Shown one piece after another: positions 18,277 to 27,121 of a DNA stretch of 64,000 bases. Source of the stretch: Bog-473 sp035534235 (GTDB lineage Bacteria > Actinomycetota > Acidimicrobiia > Acidimicrobiales > RAAP-2); NCBI GenBank assembly GCA_035534235.1, contig DATLSH010000028.1, forward strand, positions 11,818-75,817, written 5' to 3'. The first letter of the stretch is position 1, and the number at the start of each line of letters is the position of its first letter. The position numbers were made by a program, and so were the translations under genes. Under the pieces are notes generated by a model. That model worked only from the letters and a program-made list of their open reading frames with translations, did not search any database and had not been told where the DNA came from.

Positions 18277-19485
18277 TCAGGCGGCCAGCCGGGTGCCGGC
18301 CTCGCCCATCAGGTGAAGGAAATTGTCGACGTAGAACTGCCGGCGCACCTCGTCGGAGGCGTCGCCCAGCGAGGCCTCGAACCGCTCGATCGGCCTGCGC
18401 CCGCCCTCGACGTGGGGGTAGTCGGACGAGAACATCACGAGATCGGGACCGCCCTGGGCGACGATCCAGCCGACGTCCTCGGTCGGGTAGGGCGTGAAGC
18501 GGACCTGGCGGTGCACGTATTCCGACGGGCGCAGCGAGAGCGCCCGGAGGCGCTCCTCGTGACGGTGGAAGGCCTCGAAGGCGGACTCCATCTGCCGCAG
18601 CCACGAGGGCACCCAGATGGCGCCCTGCTCTATGACCCCGATGCGCAGGGCGGGGAACCGTTCCAGCACGCCGTCGAAGATCATGGTGGCCAGCGTCTGC
18701 GCGGGCGGGACGGGGATGCCCATGTAGTCGACGGAGCGGAAGTTCTCGTCGCCCCCGTGGAAGTCGGGGGGGACGGGGAGCCCGTTGACGAAGTAGTGCG
18801 GATCGACCAGGTCGCCGGTACCGCCCACGTGGAACACCACCGGGATGCCGGCCTCTTCGGCCTGGGACCACACGCCGAAGAGGTCGCTGTGGCTGGGCGA
18901 GAACGACGGGGGGCATCCCGAGGCGACGAGCAGCGCCGCCGCACCCGCTTCGAGGGCGTCCCCGGTGGCCTGGACGGCCCGAGCGGGATCGACCAGCGGG
19001 ACGTAGAGCGAGGGCAGGAGGCGGGGATCGACCGAGCAGAACTCGAGCATGCCCCTGTTGTGGGCCCGCGCCGCGGCGTGGGCCAGTGCGACGTCGCCAG
19101 AATGCTCCAGGCCGTAAAGGCGGCCGTTGTGGAACGTATTGAAGATCAGCTGGCTGGAGAAGCCCAGGAGGTCCAGCGCCCGCGGCCGGTCCTCGGCGAT
19201 GAACGAACCGGTGGCGGCGAAGTTCTTGCGGGCCATGATCTCGGCGTCCTCGGTGCTCCGGTACTCCTCGGTTCCGTGGTGGGCGCGCAACCTCTCGAAG
19301 GAGGCCACCAGGTCTCGCTGCTGCTCTTCGGGGCTCCCCGTCTGGCGCAGCTCGTTGCCGCTCGGATAGCGCAGCACGGGGAGGCGGTCGCGGTAGGCCG
19401 GTTCGGCGTGGTCCCGCAACCAGGTGGGCGTCTCCATGAGGTGCGCATCGGCATCGTGGACGATCCGGCCAACGGAATAGGGCAT
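18277..19485 (-). CDS. Amidohydrolase family protein (PF04909 type)
   Basis: 402 aa from ATG 19485; the longer frame upstream is a non-coding extension. The N-terminal IVHDADAHLMETP carries the D-x-D/H-type metal site of the amidohydrolase_2 group; PVVFHVGGTG in the middle and MFSSDYPHVEGG near the C terminus give further metal or catalytic His/Asp residues. Members are hydrolases or decarboxylases of aromatic and cyclic acids. Divergent from the fadE30-like gene across a 71-base gap and co-directional with the serine hydrolase. Confidence 0.88.
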   Translation of the reverse strand: MPYSVGRIVHDADAHLMETPTWLRDHAEPAYRDRLPVLRYPSGNELRQTGSPEEQQRDLVASFERLRAHHGTEEYRSTEDAEIMARKNFAATGSFIAEDRPRALDLLGFSSQLIFNTFHNGRLYGLEHSGDVALAHAAARAHNRGMLEFCSVDPRLLPSLYVPLVDPARAVQATGDALEAGAAALLVASGCPPSFSPSHSDLFGVWSQAEEAGIPVVFHVGGTGDLVDPHYFVNGLPVPPDFHGGDENFRSVDYMGIPVPPAQTLATMIFDGVLERFPALRIGVIEQGAIWVPSWLRQMESAFEAFHRHEERLRALSLRPSEYVHRQVRFTPYPTEDVGWIVAQGGPDLVMFSSDYPHVEGGRRPIERFEASLGDASDEVRRQFYVDNFLHLMGEAGTRLAA

Positions 19486-19541
19486 GGTGACCCTTGAGTA
19501 TTCCAGGGCATCGCCAGGAACGCCCAGCGGGTCGGCACCGC

Positions 19542-19547
19542 TACGCT
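19542..19547 (+). promoter_or_regulatory. -10 element of the fadE30-like operon
   Basis: TACGCT ends 9 bases before ATG 19557. The sequence between them lacks a ribosome site. I looked for the KstR2-type palindrome known from mycobacterial HIP genes in 19486-19556 and did not see it. Confidence 0.4.
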
Positions 19548-19556
19548 CTCGGGGCC

Positions 19557-20744
19557 ATGAACCTGCGAGACGGCCCCGAGGACCTGGCATTCCGGGCCGA
19601 GGTGCGCCGGTTCCTGGACGAGCAGATGGTGGGCGAGTTCGCCGCGCTGGGGGGCCGTGGCGGCTCGGGCGACGAGACCTACGGCTTCGAGGTGCGCTTG
19701 CGCTGGGAGAAGGTGCTGGCCGAGGGCGGTTGGACCTGCCTGGGCTGGCCGACCGAGCACGGTGGCCGGGGGGCGTCGGTGGCGGCACAGGTCATCTTCA
19801 ACGAGGAGTACGCCCGGGCGGCGGCACCGGGCCGGGTCAGCATCCTGGGCGAGGGGCTGCTGGGCCCGACCCTCATTCACTACGGGACCGAGGCGCAGAA
19901 GCAGCGCTTCCTGCCCCCGATCAGGGAGGGAACCGAGCTCTGGTGCCAGGGGTACTCCGAACCTGACGCCGGGAGTGACCTGGCCAACGTCAAGACCCGG
20001 GCGGAACTCGACGGCGACGAATGGGTCATCACCGGCCAGAAGGTGTGGACCTCCCTGGCCCACCAGTCCGACTGGTGCTTCGCCATCTGCCGCACCGATC
20101 CCGACGCCCCGCGCCACAAGGGGTTGTCCTACTTGCTGGTCCCCATGGACCAGCCGGGCATTGAGGTGCGGCCAATCATGCAGTTGACCAGGACCAGCGA
20201 GTTCAACGAAGTCTTCTTCGACGGGGCCCGGACCGGGCGGGACAACGTGGTCGGCGACGTCGGCGACGGGTGGAGGGTGGCGCTGGCGACACTGTCCTAC
20301 GAGCGGGGGGTGGCGCTGCTCGGTCACCAGCTGAGCTTCGGGCGCGAGCTGGACCGGATTGTCGCCCTGGCCCAGGAGAACGGCCGATCCCGCGACCCGG
20401 TGCTCCGCCAGCGGTTGGCTCAGGCCCACGTCGAACTTTCCATCATGCGCTACAACACCCTGCGCAGCCTCTCGGGCGTGGAGGGTCCGGTAGCGCCCCC
20501 CCAGGCGTCCATCGCCAAGCTCTTCTGGGGCAGCTGGCACCGCCGGCTGGGCGAGTTGGCCCTGAGTGTGATGGGTCCGGCGGCCACCGTGCTCGGCGAG
20601 TGGCCCTACGGGCTCAACGACCTGCAGCGCTCGTTTCTCTTCTCACGCTCGGAAACGATTTACGGTGGTTCCAACCAGATACAACGGAACATCATTGGCG
20701 AGCGGGTGCTCGGTCTCCCGTCCGAGCCGAAAGGGACTGTGTGA
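19557..20744 (+). CDS. fadE30: Acyl-CoA dehydrogenase, FadE30-like
   Basis: 395 aa flavoprotein. WCQGYSEPDAGSDLA and VITGQKVWTSLAH mark the FAD/substrate region; the C-terminal SETIYGGSNQIQRNIIGERV is the usual end motif. Overall wording (for example LTCLGWP-like entry, EFNEVFFD, GDGWRVA) is close to what I recall of mycobacterial FadE30, which acts on the HIP side chain in steroid C/D-ring breakdown. The next two genes match the other HIP steps, which supports the specific call. The ATG is chosen by the domain start and the -10 spacing. The stop overlaps the next GTG. Confidence 0.85.
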   Translation: MNLRDGPEDLAFRAEVRRFLDEQMVGEFAALGGRGGSGDETYGFEVRLRWEKVLAEGGWTCLGWPTEHGGRGASVAAQVIFNEEYARAAAPGRVSILGEGLLGPTLIHYGTEAQKQRFLPPIREGTELWCQGYSEPDAGSDLANVKTRAELDGDEWVITGQKVWTSLAHQSDWCFAICRTDPDAPRHKGLSYLLVPMDQPGIEVRPIMQLTRTSEFNEVFFDGARTGRDNVVGDVGDGWRVALATLSYERGVALLGHQLSFGRELDRIVALAQENGRSRDPVLRQRLAQAHVELSIMRYNTLRSLSGVEGPVAPPQASIAKLFWGSWHRRLGELALSVMGPAATVLGEWPYGLNDLQRSFLFSRSETIYGGSNQIQRNIIGERVLGLPSEPKGTV

Positions 20745-21544
20745 GCCTCGGGGCTTCCTTCGAACCACCACCACCTCCGACCCCCCCGGAGGGTCACGGC
20801 CTGCTGTCCGGGAAGGTCGTCATCGTGACGGCCGCCGCCGGCACGGGGATCGGCTCGGCCACCGCCCGGCGCTGCCTCGAAGAGGGGGCGGCCGTCGTCG
20901 TCTCCGATGCCCATGAGCGGCGCTTGGGCGAGACGGCCGAGGAGCTACGGGCCGAGACGGGAGGTGAGGTCCACGCCATCGCCTGCGACGTCACGGACGA
21001 GTCCCAGGTCAGAGCGCTCTACGAGGGAGCCAGGGCACAATACGGGCATTTCGACGTGGCGGTGCACAACGCCGGGCTGGGGGGGACGGTGCCCCTGGTG
21101 GACATGACCGATGCGCAGTGGGCGCGCGTGCTGGAGGTCACGCTCACGGGAACCTTCCGCTGCACCCGGGCTGCCCTGACCCACCTGCTGGCGCAGCAGG
21201 GTGGTGCGATTGTCAACAACGCCTCGGTGCTCGGGTGGCGGGCCCAGCCCGGGCAGGCGCACTACGCCGCGGCCAAGGCCGGGGTGATGGCCCTCACCCG
21301 GTGTGCCGCCGCGGAGGCGGCGCCGTTCGGGGTCCGGGTCAATGCGGTGTCACCGAGCCTGGCCGAGCACCCCTTCCTCAACCGGGCCATTCCCGACGAG
21401 GACCTGGCCGTCCTGCGCCGGCGCGAGCTCTTCGGGCGCGGCGCTCAGACGTGGGAGGTGGCCAATGTCATCGTCTTCCTGGCCAGTGACTACTCCAGCT
21501 ACATGAGCGGAGAGGTCATCTCCGTCAGCAGCCAGCACCCGTGA
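20741..21544 (+). CDS. Short-chain dehydrogenase, IpdF-like
   Basis: 267 aa from GTG 20741, overlapping the previous stop (GTGA). A Pro-rich leader of about 20 residues precedes GLLSGKVVIVTAAAGTGIG, an atypical TAAAGTGIG nucleotide loop in place of TGxxxGIG. The active Tyr and Lys are in HYAAAKAGV. The AAAGTGIG variant and DAHERRLGE are features I associate with mycobacterial IpdF (Rv3559c), a 5-hydroxy-HIP-CoA dehydrogenase. Position between fadE30-like and fadD3-like genes agrees. Confidence 0.85.
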   Translation: MSLGASFEPPPPPTPPEGHGLLSGKVVIVTAAAGTGIGSATARRCLEEGAAVVVSDAHERRLGETAEELRAETGGEVHAIACDVTDESQVRALYEGARAQYGHFDVAVHNAGLGGTVPLVDMTDAQWARVLEVTLTGTFRCTRAALTHLLAQQGGAIVNNASVLGWRAQPGQAHYAAAKAGVMALTRCAAAEAAPFGVRVNAVSPSLAEHPFLNRAIPDEDLAVLRRRELFGRGAQTWEVANVIVFLASDYSSYMSGEVISVSSQHP

Positions 21545-23226
21545 CGGGTATCGGCGGCGCACCGCCGGCACAGGAGGACCCACGAGCCGACCTCATCTGG
21601 GGGACCATTCCCCGCCTGGTGGCCGACGGGGCCGAGCGTCACGGTGGAACCGAGGCGCTGGTCGACGGCGGCGTCCGGCTCACCTACGCCCAGCTGGCCG
21701 ACCAGGTGGACCGGTACGCACGCGGCTTCGTGGCCGCCGGCGTCGAGCCCGGTGACCGGGTCGCCGTCTGGGCCCCCAACTGCGCCGAATGGATGCTGGC
21801 CGCGCTGGGGTCGCTGCGGGCGGGCGCGGTGCTGGTGCCGCTGAACACCCGATTCAAGGGGGGTGAAGCGGCCTACATCCTGCGCTCCGCCGGGGTCACG
21901 GTGCTGGTTTCGGTTCGCGGGTTCCTGGGCGTGGACTACCCCGCCCTGCTGCGCCCCGAGGACGTCGGCACACTGCGCCGGATCGTCCTGTTGCGCGACG
22001 AGGGCGGGCCGGGGGGCGAAGGGCCGCCCTCGGCGGAGATCGTCGGGCTGCCCGCCTTCCTCGGTGCCGGAGAGGTGGTGGACCCCTCCGAGACGGCGGC
22101 CCGGGCCGGGGCCATCAGGCCGGACGACGTGTCGGACCTCATCTTCACCTCGGGCACCACCGGCCACCCCAAGGGGGCGGTCACGACGCACGCGCAGTCC
22201 CTGCGGACCTTCGGCACCTGGGCGTCCATCGTCGGGCTGGGGGCCGGAGACCGGTACCTCGTCGTCAACCCGTTCTTCCACACCTTCGGCTACAAGGCGG
22301 GCATCCTGGCCTGCCTCATGGCCGGTGCGACGGTGGTCCCCGAACCGGTCTTCGACGCCGCCCAGGTGCTGGAGCGAATCGCGGCCGAGCGCATCACGGT
22401 GCTCCCCGGGCCGCCGACGCTCTACCAGACGCTCCTGGCCGACCCCGATCGGAGCCGGCACGACCTCTCGACCCTGCGCCTCGGGGTCACCGGTGCCGCC
22501 GTCGTCCCCGTGGAGCTGGTGCACCAGATGAGCAGGGAACTGGGCTTCTCCACCGTGCTCACGGCCTACGGTCTCACCGAGTCCTGCGGCACGGTCACCA
22601 TGTGCCGGCGCGGCGATCCACCCGAGATCATCGCCGGGACCTCGGGGCGCGCCATCCCGGGCCTTGAGGTCCGGGCCGTGGCCGGGGGACGGGCGGCGGG
22701 CCCGGGGGAGCCTGGCGAAATAGTGGTGCGCGGCTACACGGTGATGTCGGGCTACTGGGGTGACGAGGAGGGCACGGCGGCGGCCATCGACTCCGAACGC
22801 TGGCTGCACACCGGGGACATCGGCGTGATGGACAGCGGGGGGAACGTCACCATCACCGACCGGGTCAAGGACATGTTCGTGGTGGGTGGGTTCAACGCCT
22901 ACCCGGCCGAAATTGAGGCCATGCTGCGAGCCCATGACGCGGTGGCCCAGGTAGCGGTGGTCGGCGTGCCCGATGCACGCCTGGGAGAGGTGGGTTGTGC
23001 CTATGTCGTGCCGGCGGCGCAGGGTGCAGCGGTTGATCCCGACGAGCTCGGGCGCACCATCCTCAGCTGGTCCCGCCAGGCCATGGCCAATTACAAGGTG
23101 CCCCGGGGCATCGTCGTGCTTGACTCACTCCCGGTGAACGCCAGCGGCAAGGTGCTCAAGCGGGAGCTGCGCGCGCGTCACGCCACCGGTATCGATCATG
23201 TGGTGACCAACGAGAGGAGCGGTTGA
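21541..23226 (+). CDS. fadD3: Acyl-CoA synthetase, FadD3-like
   Basis: 561 aa ANL-family ligase; GTG start overlaps the previous stop. P-loop-like FTSGTTGHPKGAVTTH (about residue 200), A5 motif YGLTESCG (about 342), WLHTGDIGVMD (about 420) and the C-terminal Lys in NASGKVLKREL. It activates a carboxylic acid through an AMP intermediate to a CoA thioester. Its resemblance to FadD3 (HIP-CoA synthetase) rests on phrases such as VPLNTRF and FLGVDYPALL and on the two neighbours. Exact substrate is inference. Confidence 0.87.
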   Translation: MTGIGGAPPAQEDPRADLIWGTIPRLVADGAERHGGTEALVDGGVRLTYAQLADQVDRYARGFVAAGVEPGDRVAVWAPNCAEWMLAALGSLRAGAVLVPLNTRFKGGEAAYILRSAGVTVLVSVRGFLGVDYPALLRPEDVGTLRRIVLLRDEGGPGGEGPPSAEIVGLPAFLGAGEVVDPSETAARAGAIRPDDVSDLIFTSGTTGHPKGAVTTHAQSLRTFGTWASIVGLGAGDRYLVVNPFFHTFGYKAGILACLMAGATVVPEPVFDAAQVLERIAAERITVLPGPPTLYQTLLADPDRSRHDLSTLRLGVTGAAVVPVELVHQMSRELGFSTVLTAYGLTESCGTVTMCRRGDPPEIIAGTSGRAIPGLEVRAVAGGRAAGPGEPGEIVVRGYTVMSGYWGDEEGTAAAIDSERWLHTGDIGVMDSGGNVTITDRVKDMFVVGGFNAYPAEIEAMLRAHDAVAQVAVVGVPDARLGEVGCAYVVPAAQGAAVDPDELGRTILSWSRQAMANYKVPRGIVVLDSLPVNASGKVLKRELRARHATGIDHVVTNERSG

Positions 23227-24336
23227 GTGCGAGGCATCGTCTACACAGGGGACGGGGTGGAGGTCACCGACGCGCTGGAGGTGCGCGGGGCGGGACCCAA
23301 CGAGGTGCGTGTGCAGATGCAGGCGGCTGGCGTGTGCCACTCCGACCTGTCGGTGATCGACGGCACCATTCCGTTCCCGGCGCCCGCGGTTCTGGGACAC
23401 GAAGGGGCCGGCATCGTGGAGTCCGTCGGCTCCGCAGTCAGATCGGTCAAGACGGGCGACCACGTGGTGATCGCCACTCTGGCCAGTTGCGGGACGTGCC
23501 GGGCCTGCAGCACGGGCCACCCGACCTGGTGCAAGAGCTCGCTGGGCAACATCACGACACCGTTCACCTACAAGGGGGAGCCGGCATCCAACTTCGCGGC
23601 GGCATCGGTCTTCTCCGAGGTGACCGTCGTCAGCGAGGTCCAGGTCGTGCGCATCCCCGAAGAGGTGCCGCTTTCGTCGGCCTGCCTCATCGGTTGCGGG
23701 GTCCTCACGGGAGTCGGTGCCGTGCTCAACCGGGCCAAGGTCCGACCGGGCGACACCGCTGCCGTCTTCGGCGTCGGAGGAGTGGGGCTCAATGTCATTC
23801 AAGGTCTGCGCATCGCCGGGGCCACCCGCATTGTGGCGGTGGACACCATGGCCTCGAAGGAGGCTCTGGGACGGCAGTTCGGGGCCACCCATTTCGTCGA
23901 TGCCGGCTCGGGCGATGCCGCGGCCGTGGTGCGCCAGCTGGTTCCGGCCAACCGGGAGTCCGCCGCCGGCGCCCTGTTCCCACTGGGCGGGGTGACGTGG
24001 GCCTTTGACTGCGTGGGCCATCCAGCGGTGCTGCGCAGTGCCCTGGACTGTCTCGATTGGGGCGGCACCGCCGTGGCCATCGGGATCCCCCCTCGGGGCA
24101 CGGAAGTGTCCGTGGACGTCAATGCCCTGGCCTATGTCGACCGGGGGCTGATCGGGTGCCGCTACGGGTCGGCCCGACCCCACTTCGACATCCCCCTTAT
24201 GGTCGATCTCTATCTCTCGGGGAGTTTGATGCTGGACGAGCTGGTGTCGTTGACCCGACCCTTGGACCGGTTCGGCGAGGTGGTTGACGAAATGCACGCC
24301 GGGAGGGTGGCGCGCGGCGTGCTCACCTTCGACTAA
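23227..24336 (+). CDS. Zinc-dependent alcohol dehydrogenase (class III-like)
   Basis: 369 aa MDR family; GTG right after the fadD3-like stop. Catalytic zinc ligands are Cys in GVCHSD (about 37) and His-Glu in GHEGAG; structural zinc Cys in CGTCRACSTGHPTWC (about 90-105). The Rossmann motif is GVGGVGLNV. AFDCVG follows. The FTYKGEPASNFAAAS segment is typical of mycothiol/NDMA-type or class III actinobacterial enzymes. Oxidises an alcohol or hemithiol adduct; role in the same catabolic operon is inferred from spacing. Confidence 0.88.
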   Translation: MRGIVYTGDGVEVTDALEVRGAGPNEVRVQMQAAGVCHSDLSVIDGTIPFPAPAVLGHEGAGIVESVGSAVRSVKTGDHVVIATLASCGTCRACSTGHPTWCKSSLGNITTPFTYKGEPASNFAAASVFSEVTVVSEVQVVRIPEEVPLSSACLIGCGVLTGVGAVLNRAKVRPGDTAAVFGVGGVGLNVIQGLRIAGATRIVAVDTMASKEALGRQFGATHFVDAGSGDAAAVVRQLVPANRESAAGALFPLGGVTWAFDCVGHPAVLRSALDCLDWGGTAVAIGIPPRGTEVSVDVNALAYVDRGLIGCRYGSARPHFDIPLMVDLYLSGSLMLDELVSLTRPLDRFGEVVDEMHAGRVARGVLTFD

Positions 24337-24377
24337 GCACGCGGGATGCACACTCCTCACAACCAGAGCCGGCAGCG

Positions 24378-25121
24378 ATGAAGGGCGTCCTCCTGGCGGG
24401 TGGGACGGGCTCACGCCTCTACCCCCTGACGCGGATCACGAACAAGCATCTGCTCCCCATTTACGACCGGCCCATGATCGCCTGGTCGATTGAGGCCCTG
24501 GTCACGGCCGGCATTGACGAAATCATGCTGGTGACCGGCGGGACGCACGCGGGCGAGTTCCTGCGCCTGCTCGGCAATGGGCACGAGTTCGGTATCGACC
24601 GGCTCTCCTACGCGTACCAGGACCAGGCGGGCGGCATCGCCGAAGCCCTCGGCCTGGCCGAGCGCTTCGTCGATGGCGATCCGGTCCTCGTGATGCTGGC
24701 CGACAACGTCATGGAGCGATCGATCAGGCCCATGGTGGACGCTTTCCGGGCCAACCCGTCGGGCGCGCGCATCCTCCTTACCGCGGTGGACGAGCCCGAG
24801 CACCTGCGCCATCTCGGCGTTCCCGTGCTCTCGGCCGATGGGAAGGTGGAGCACATTGAGGAGAAGCCGGAGCATCCGGCCAGCAATTTCGGCGTGACGG
24901 GGATCTACTGCTACGACGCCGACGTCTTCAGCGTGATCCCGACCCTCGTTCCCTCAGGACGCGGCGAGTTGGAGATCACCGACGTGAACAACCACTACGT
25001 CAACGAGGGACGGATGACCTACGACGTGTTGGAGGGATTCTGGGGTGACGCCGGCGAATCGATTGAGGCGTACTACGCGGTGAACGACTTCGTGCGCGCC
25101 AACGGAGCCAATCGGGCCTGA
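24378..25121 (+). CDS. rmlA: Glucose-1-phosphate thymidylyltransferase-like (RmlA family)
   Basis: 247 aa, shorter than typical RmlA (about 290), lacking the C-terminal helical extension. N-terminal LAGGTGSRLYPLT is the nucleotide-binding signature; EEKP and GVTGIYCYDADVF are sugar-site motifs. Makes dTDP-sugar precursors for rhamnose or other deoxysugars. The ATG is preceded by no clear ribosome site. Alone here, without rmlB-D, and convergent with dxs (2-base gap with a near-palindrome over both stops), so the exact nucleotide and sugar are uncertain. Confidence 0.85.
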   Translation: MKGVLLAGGTGSRLYPLTRITNKHLLPIYDRPMIAWSIEALVTAGIDEIMLVTGGTHAGEFLRLLGNGHEFGIDRLSYAYQDQAGGIAEALGLAERFVDGDPVLVMLADNVMERSIRPMVDAFRANPSGARILLTAVDEPEHLRHLGVPVLSADGKVEHIEEKPEHPASNFGVTGIYCYDADVFSVIPTLVPSGRGELEITDVNNHYVNEGRMTYDVLEGFWGDAGESIEAYYAVNDFVRANGANRA

Positions 25122-25123
25122 GC

Positions 25124-27106
25124 TCAGCCCGGCTGGTGGTCGGCCGGCACGTGCTGTCGGGCCCGCCGGACGCTCTCGGCGATGCCGGCGCCGTCGAGTC
25201 CGAGACCGGCCAGGATGTCATCAGCCCGGCCCTGGGCCAGGTACTGGCGTGGGATCCCGAGTACCCGGGTGACCGGCCCCCGGTCGCCCGGGGTTTCCAT
25301 GGCATCGATCAGGAAAGCCCCAGCCCCACCGTGGCGCACCCCGTCCTCGGCCGTCACGACAACGGCGTGGCGGGACGCGTCGGCCAGCATGCCGGCATCA
25401 GGCGGCGAGACGACGCGCACGTCCCACACGGTGGCATCGATCCCCTCGGCCTCCAAAGCTGCGGCCGCTTCCAGGCAGGCACCCACCAGCTTGCCCACAC
25501 CGAGCAGACAGACCGACCCGTCGCCGTCCCGCAACCGGTGGGCGTCGAGGCCGTGACCCCCCTGGTCGTCTGCGACGTGACGGGGGGCACTCTTGGGGAA
25601 GCGGATGGTGGAAGGGCCGGGCAGCTCCAGCGCGGTGCGCAGCATGGGCGCGATCTCCTCGGCGGCCGAGGGAGCGAAGACCGTCATGCCGGGGATGGAG
25701 AGCGCCAGGGCAATGTCCAGGATCCCGTGGTGGCTGGGTCCGTCGTCACCCGTGATGCCGGCTCGGTCCAGCACGAAGACCACCGGGCTGCCGTGCAGGC
25801 CCACGTCCAGGTTGGCCTGGTCGAAGGCTCGGCTGAAGAAGGTGGAGTACACCGCCACCACCGGCCGGAGGCCACCCATGGCCATGCCGGCGGCGGAAGT
25901 GACCTCGTGCTGCTCGGCAATGCCGACGTCGAAGAAGCGGTCGGAGAACCGGGCCTGGAAGGCGAGCAACCCGGTGGGCCCGGGCATGGCCGCGGTGAGC
26001 GCCACCACCCGATCGTCCGTCTCGGCGGCAGCCAGGATGGCCTGCGAGAAGGCATCGGTGTAGGTGGCGGCACGCTGGGGCGAGTCGTTGACCTCGGCTT
26101 CGGGAGTCGAACCCGGCGTGGCCACCCCGCCGGCATCGGCCCCGGCGGAGCCGCCCACTGCGACACCCGCCGAGCTCCCGACGGTGTTGGCGAGCGCGAT
26201 CGCCTTGACATCGTGGAGGCGCTGGACGTCGTCCTCCTCGGCTGGCGCATAGCCCCGGCCCTTCTGGGTCAGCACGTGGACCACGATGGGCCCGTCCCAT
26301 GCGGCGGCGTGGGCGAAGGCCTGTTCCATGAGCTCAATGTCGTGACCGTCGATGGGGCCGGCGTAGCGAACCCCCAGGGCCTCGAAGAAGGTGTGGGGCG
26401 CCACCATTTCGCGCAGTGCGCTGGTGACCGAGTGCACGCTGGAATAGGCCAGGGGACCGAAGGCCGGCAGCCGGCGCAGACGGGACCGCAGGCGCTCACG
26501 GGCCAGCAGGTAGGTCGGGTTGAGCCGCAGGGTGGTCAGGCTCTGGGAGAGCTGCGACACCGTGGGAGCGTAGGACCGACCGTTGTCGTTCAGGACCACC
26601 ACCACCCGGCAACCCGAGTGGCCCAAGTTGTTCAGAGCCTCGTAGGCCATCCCGCCGGTGAGGGCACCATCGCCGACGACGGCGATCACCTTGCGCTCGC
26701 TCGCCTGACCTCGCAGCGTGAAGGCATTGGCCAGCCCGTGCGCGTAGGAAAGAGCGGTTGACGCGTGGCTATTCTCAATCCAGTCGTGCTCGGACTCGGC
26801 GCGGTTCGGGTAGCCCGACATCCCATCGGCCTGCTTGAGGGTCTTGAATCCGAAGCGCCGACCGGTCACCAGCTTGTGGACGTAGGCCTGATGGCCGGTG
26901 TCCCACAAGATGACGTCGCGGGGCGAATCGAACACGCGGTGCAGGGCCAGGGTCAGCTCGACCGCTCCCAAATTGGACCCCAGGTGGCCACCGGTGGTGG
27001 TCACGGTCTCGACGATGAAGGAGCGGATCTCCTCGCACAGGGCGTCGAGTTGCCCACTGCTCAAGGCCTTGAGGTCGGCCGGCGTCTCAATGCTTTGCAG
27101 GATCAT
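25124..27106 (-). CDS. dxs: 1-deoxy-D-xylulose-5-phosphate synthase
   Basis: 660 aa, TPP-dependent enzyme joining pyruvate and glyceraldehyde-3-phosphate as the first step of the MEP isoprenoid route. GGHLGSNLGAVELTLALH (about 40) and GDGALTGGMAYEALNN-type TPP/Mg site (about 145) are followed by the pyrimidine domain with FDVGIAEQHEVTSAAGMA and DRAGITGDDGPSHHG. A Gly/Ala/Ser-rich insert at about residues 305-335 separates the domains and is longer than usual. Downstream of an MFS gene with a 15-base gap. Confidence 0.97.
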   Translation of the reverse strand: MILQSIETPADLKALSSGQLDALCEEIRSFIVETVTTTGGHLGSNLGAVELTLALHRVFDSPRDVILWDTGHQAYVHKLVTGRRFGFKTLKQADGMSGYPNRAESEHDWIENSHASTALSYAHGLANAFTLRGQASERKVIAVVGDGALTGGMAYEALNNLGHSGCRVVVVLNDNGRSYAPTVSQLSQSLTTLRLNPTYLLARERLRSRLRRLPAFGPLAYSSVHSVTSALREMVAPHTFFEALGVRYAGPIDGHDIELMEQAFAHAAAWDGPIVVHVLTQKGRGYAPAEEDDVQRLHDVKAIALANTVGSSAGVAVGGSAGADAGGVATPGSTPEAEVNDSPQRAATYTDAFSQAILAAAETDDRVVALTAAMPGPTGLLAFQARFSDRFFDVGIAEQHEVTSAAGMAMGGLRPVVAVYSTFFSRAFDQANLDVGLHGSPVVFVLDRAGITGDDGPSHHGILDIALALSIPGMTVFAPSAAEEIAPMLRTALELPGPSTIRFPKSAPRHVADDQGGHGLDAHRLRDGDGSVCLLGVGKLVGACLEAAAALEAEGIDATVWDVRVVSPPDAGMLADASRHAVVVTAEDGVRHGGAGAFLIDAMETPGDRGPVTRVLGIPRQYLAQGRADDILAGLGLDGAGIAESVRRARQHVPADHQPG

Positions 27107-27121
27107 GGCAGTGGCGTAACG

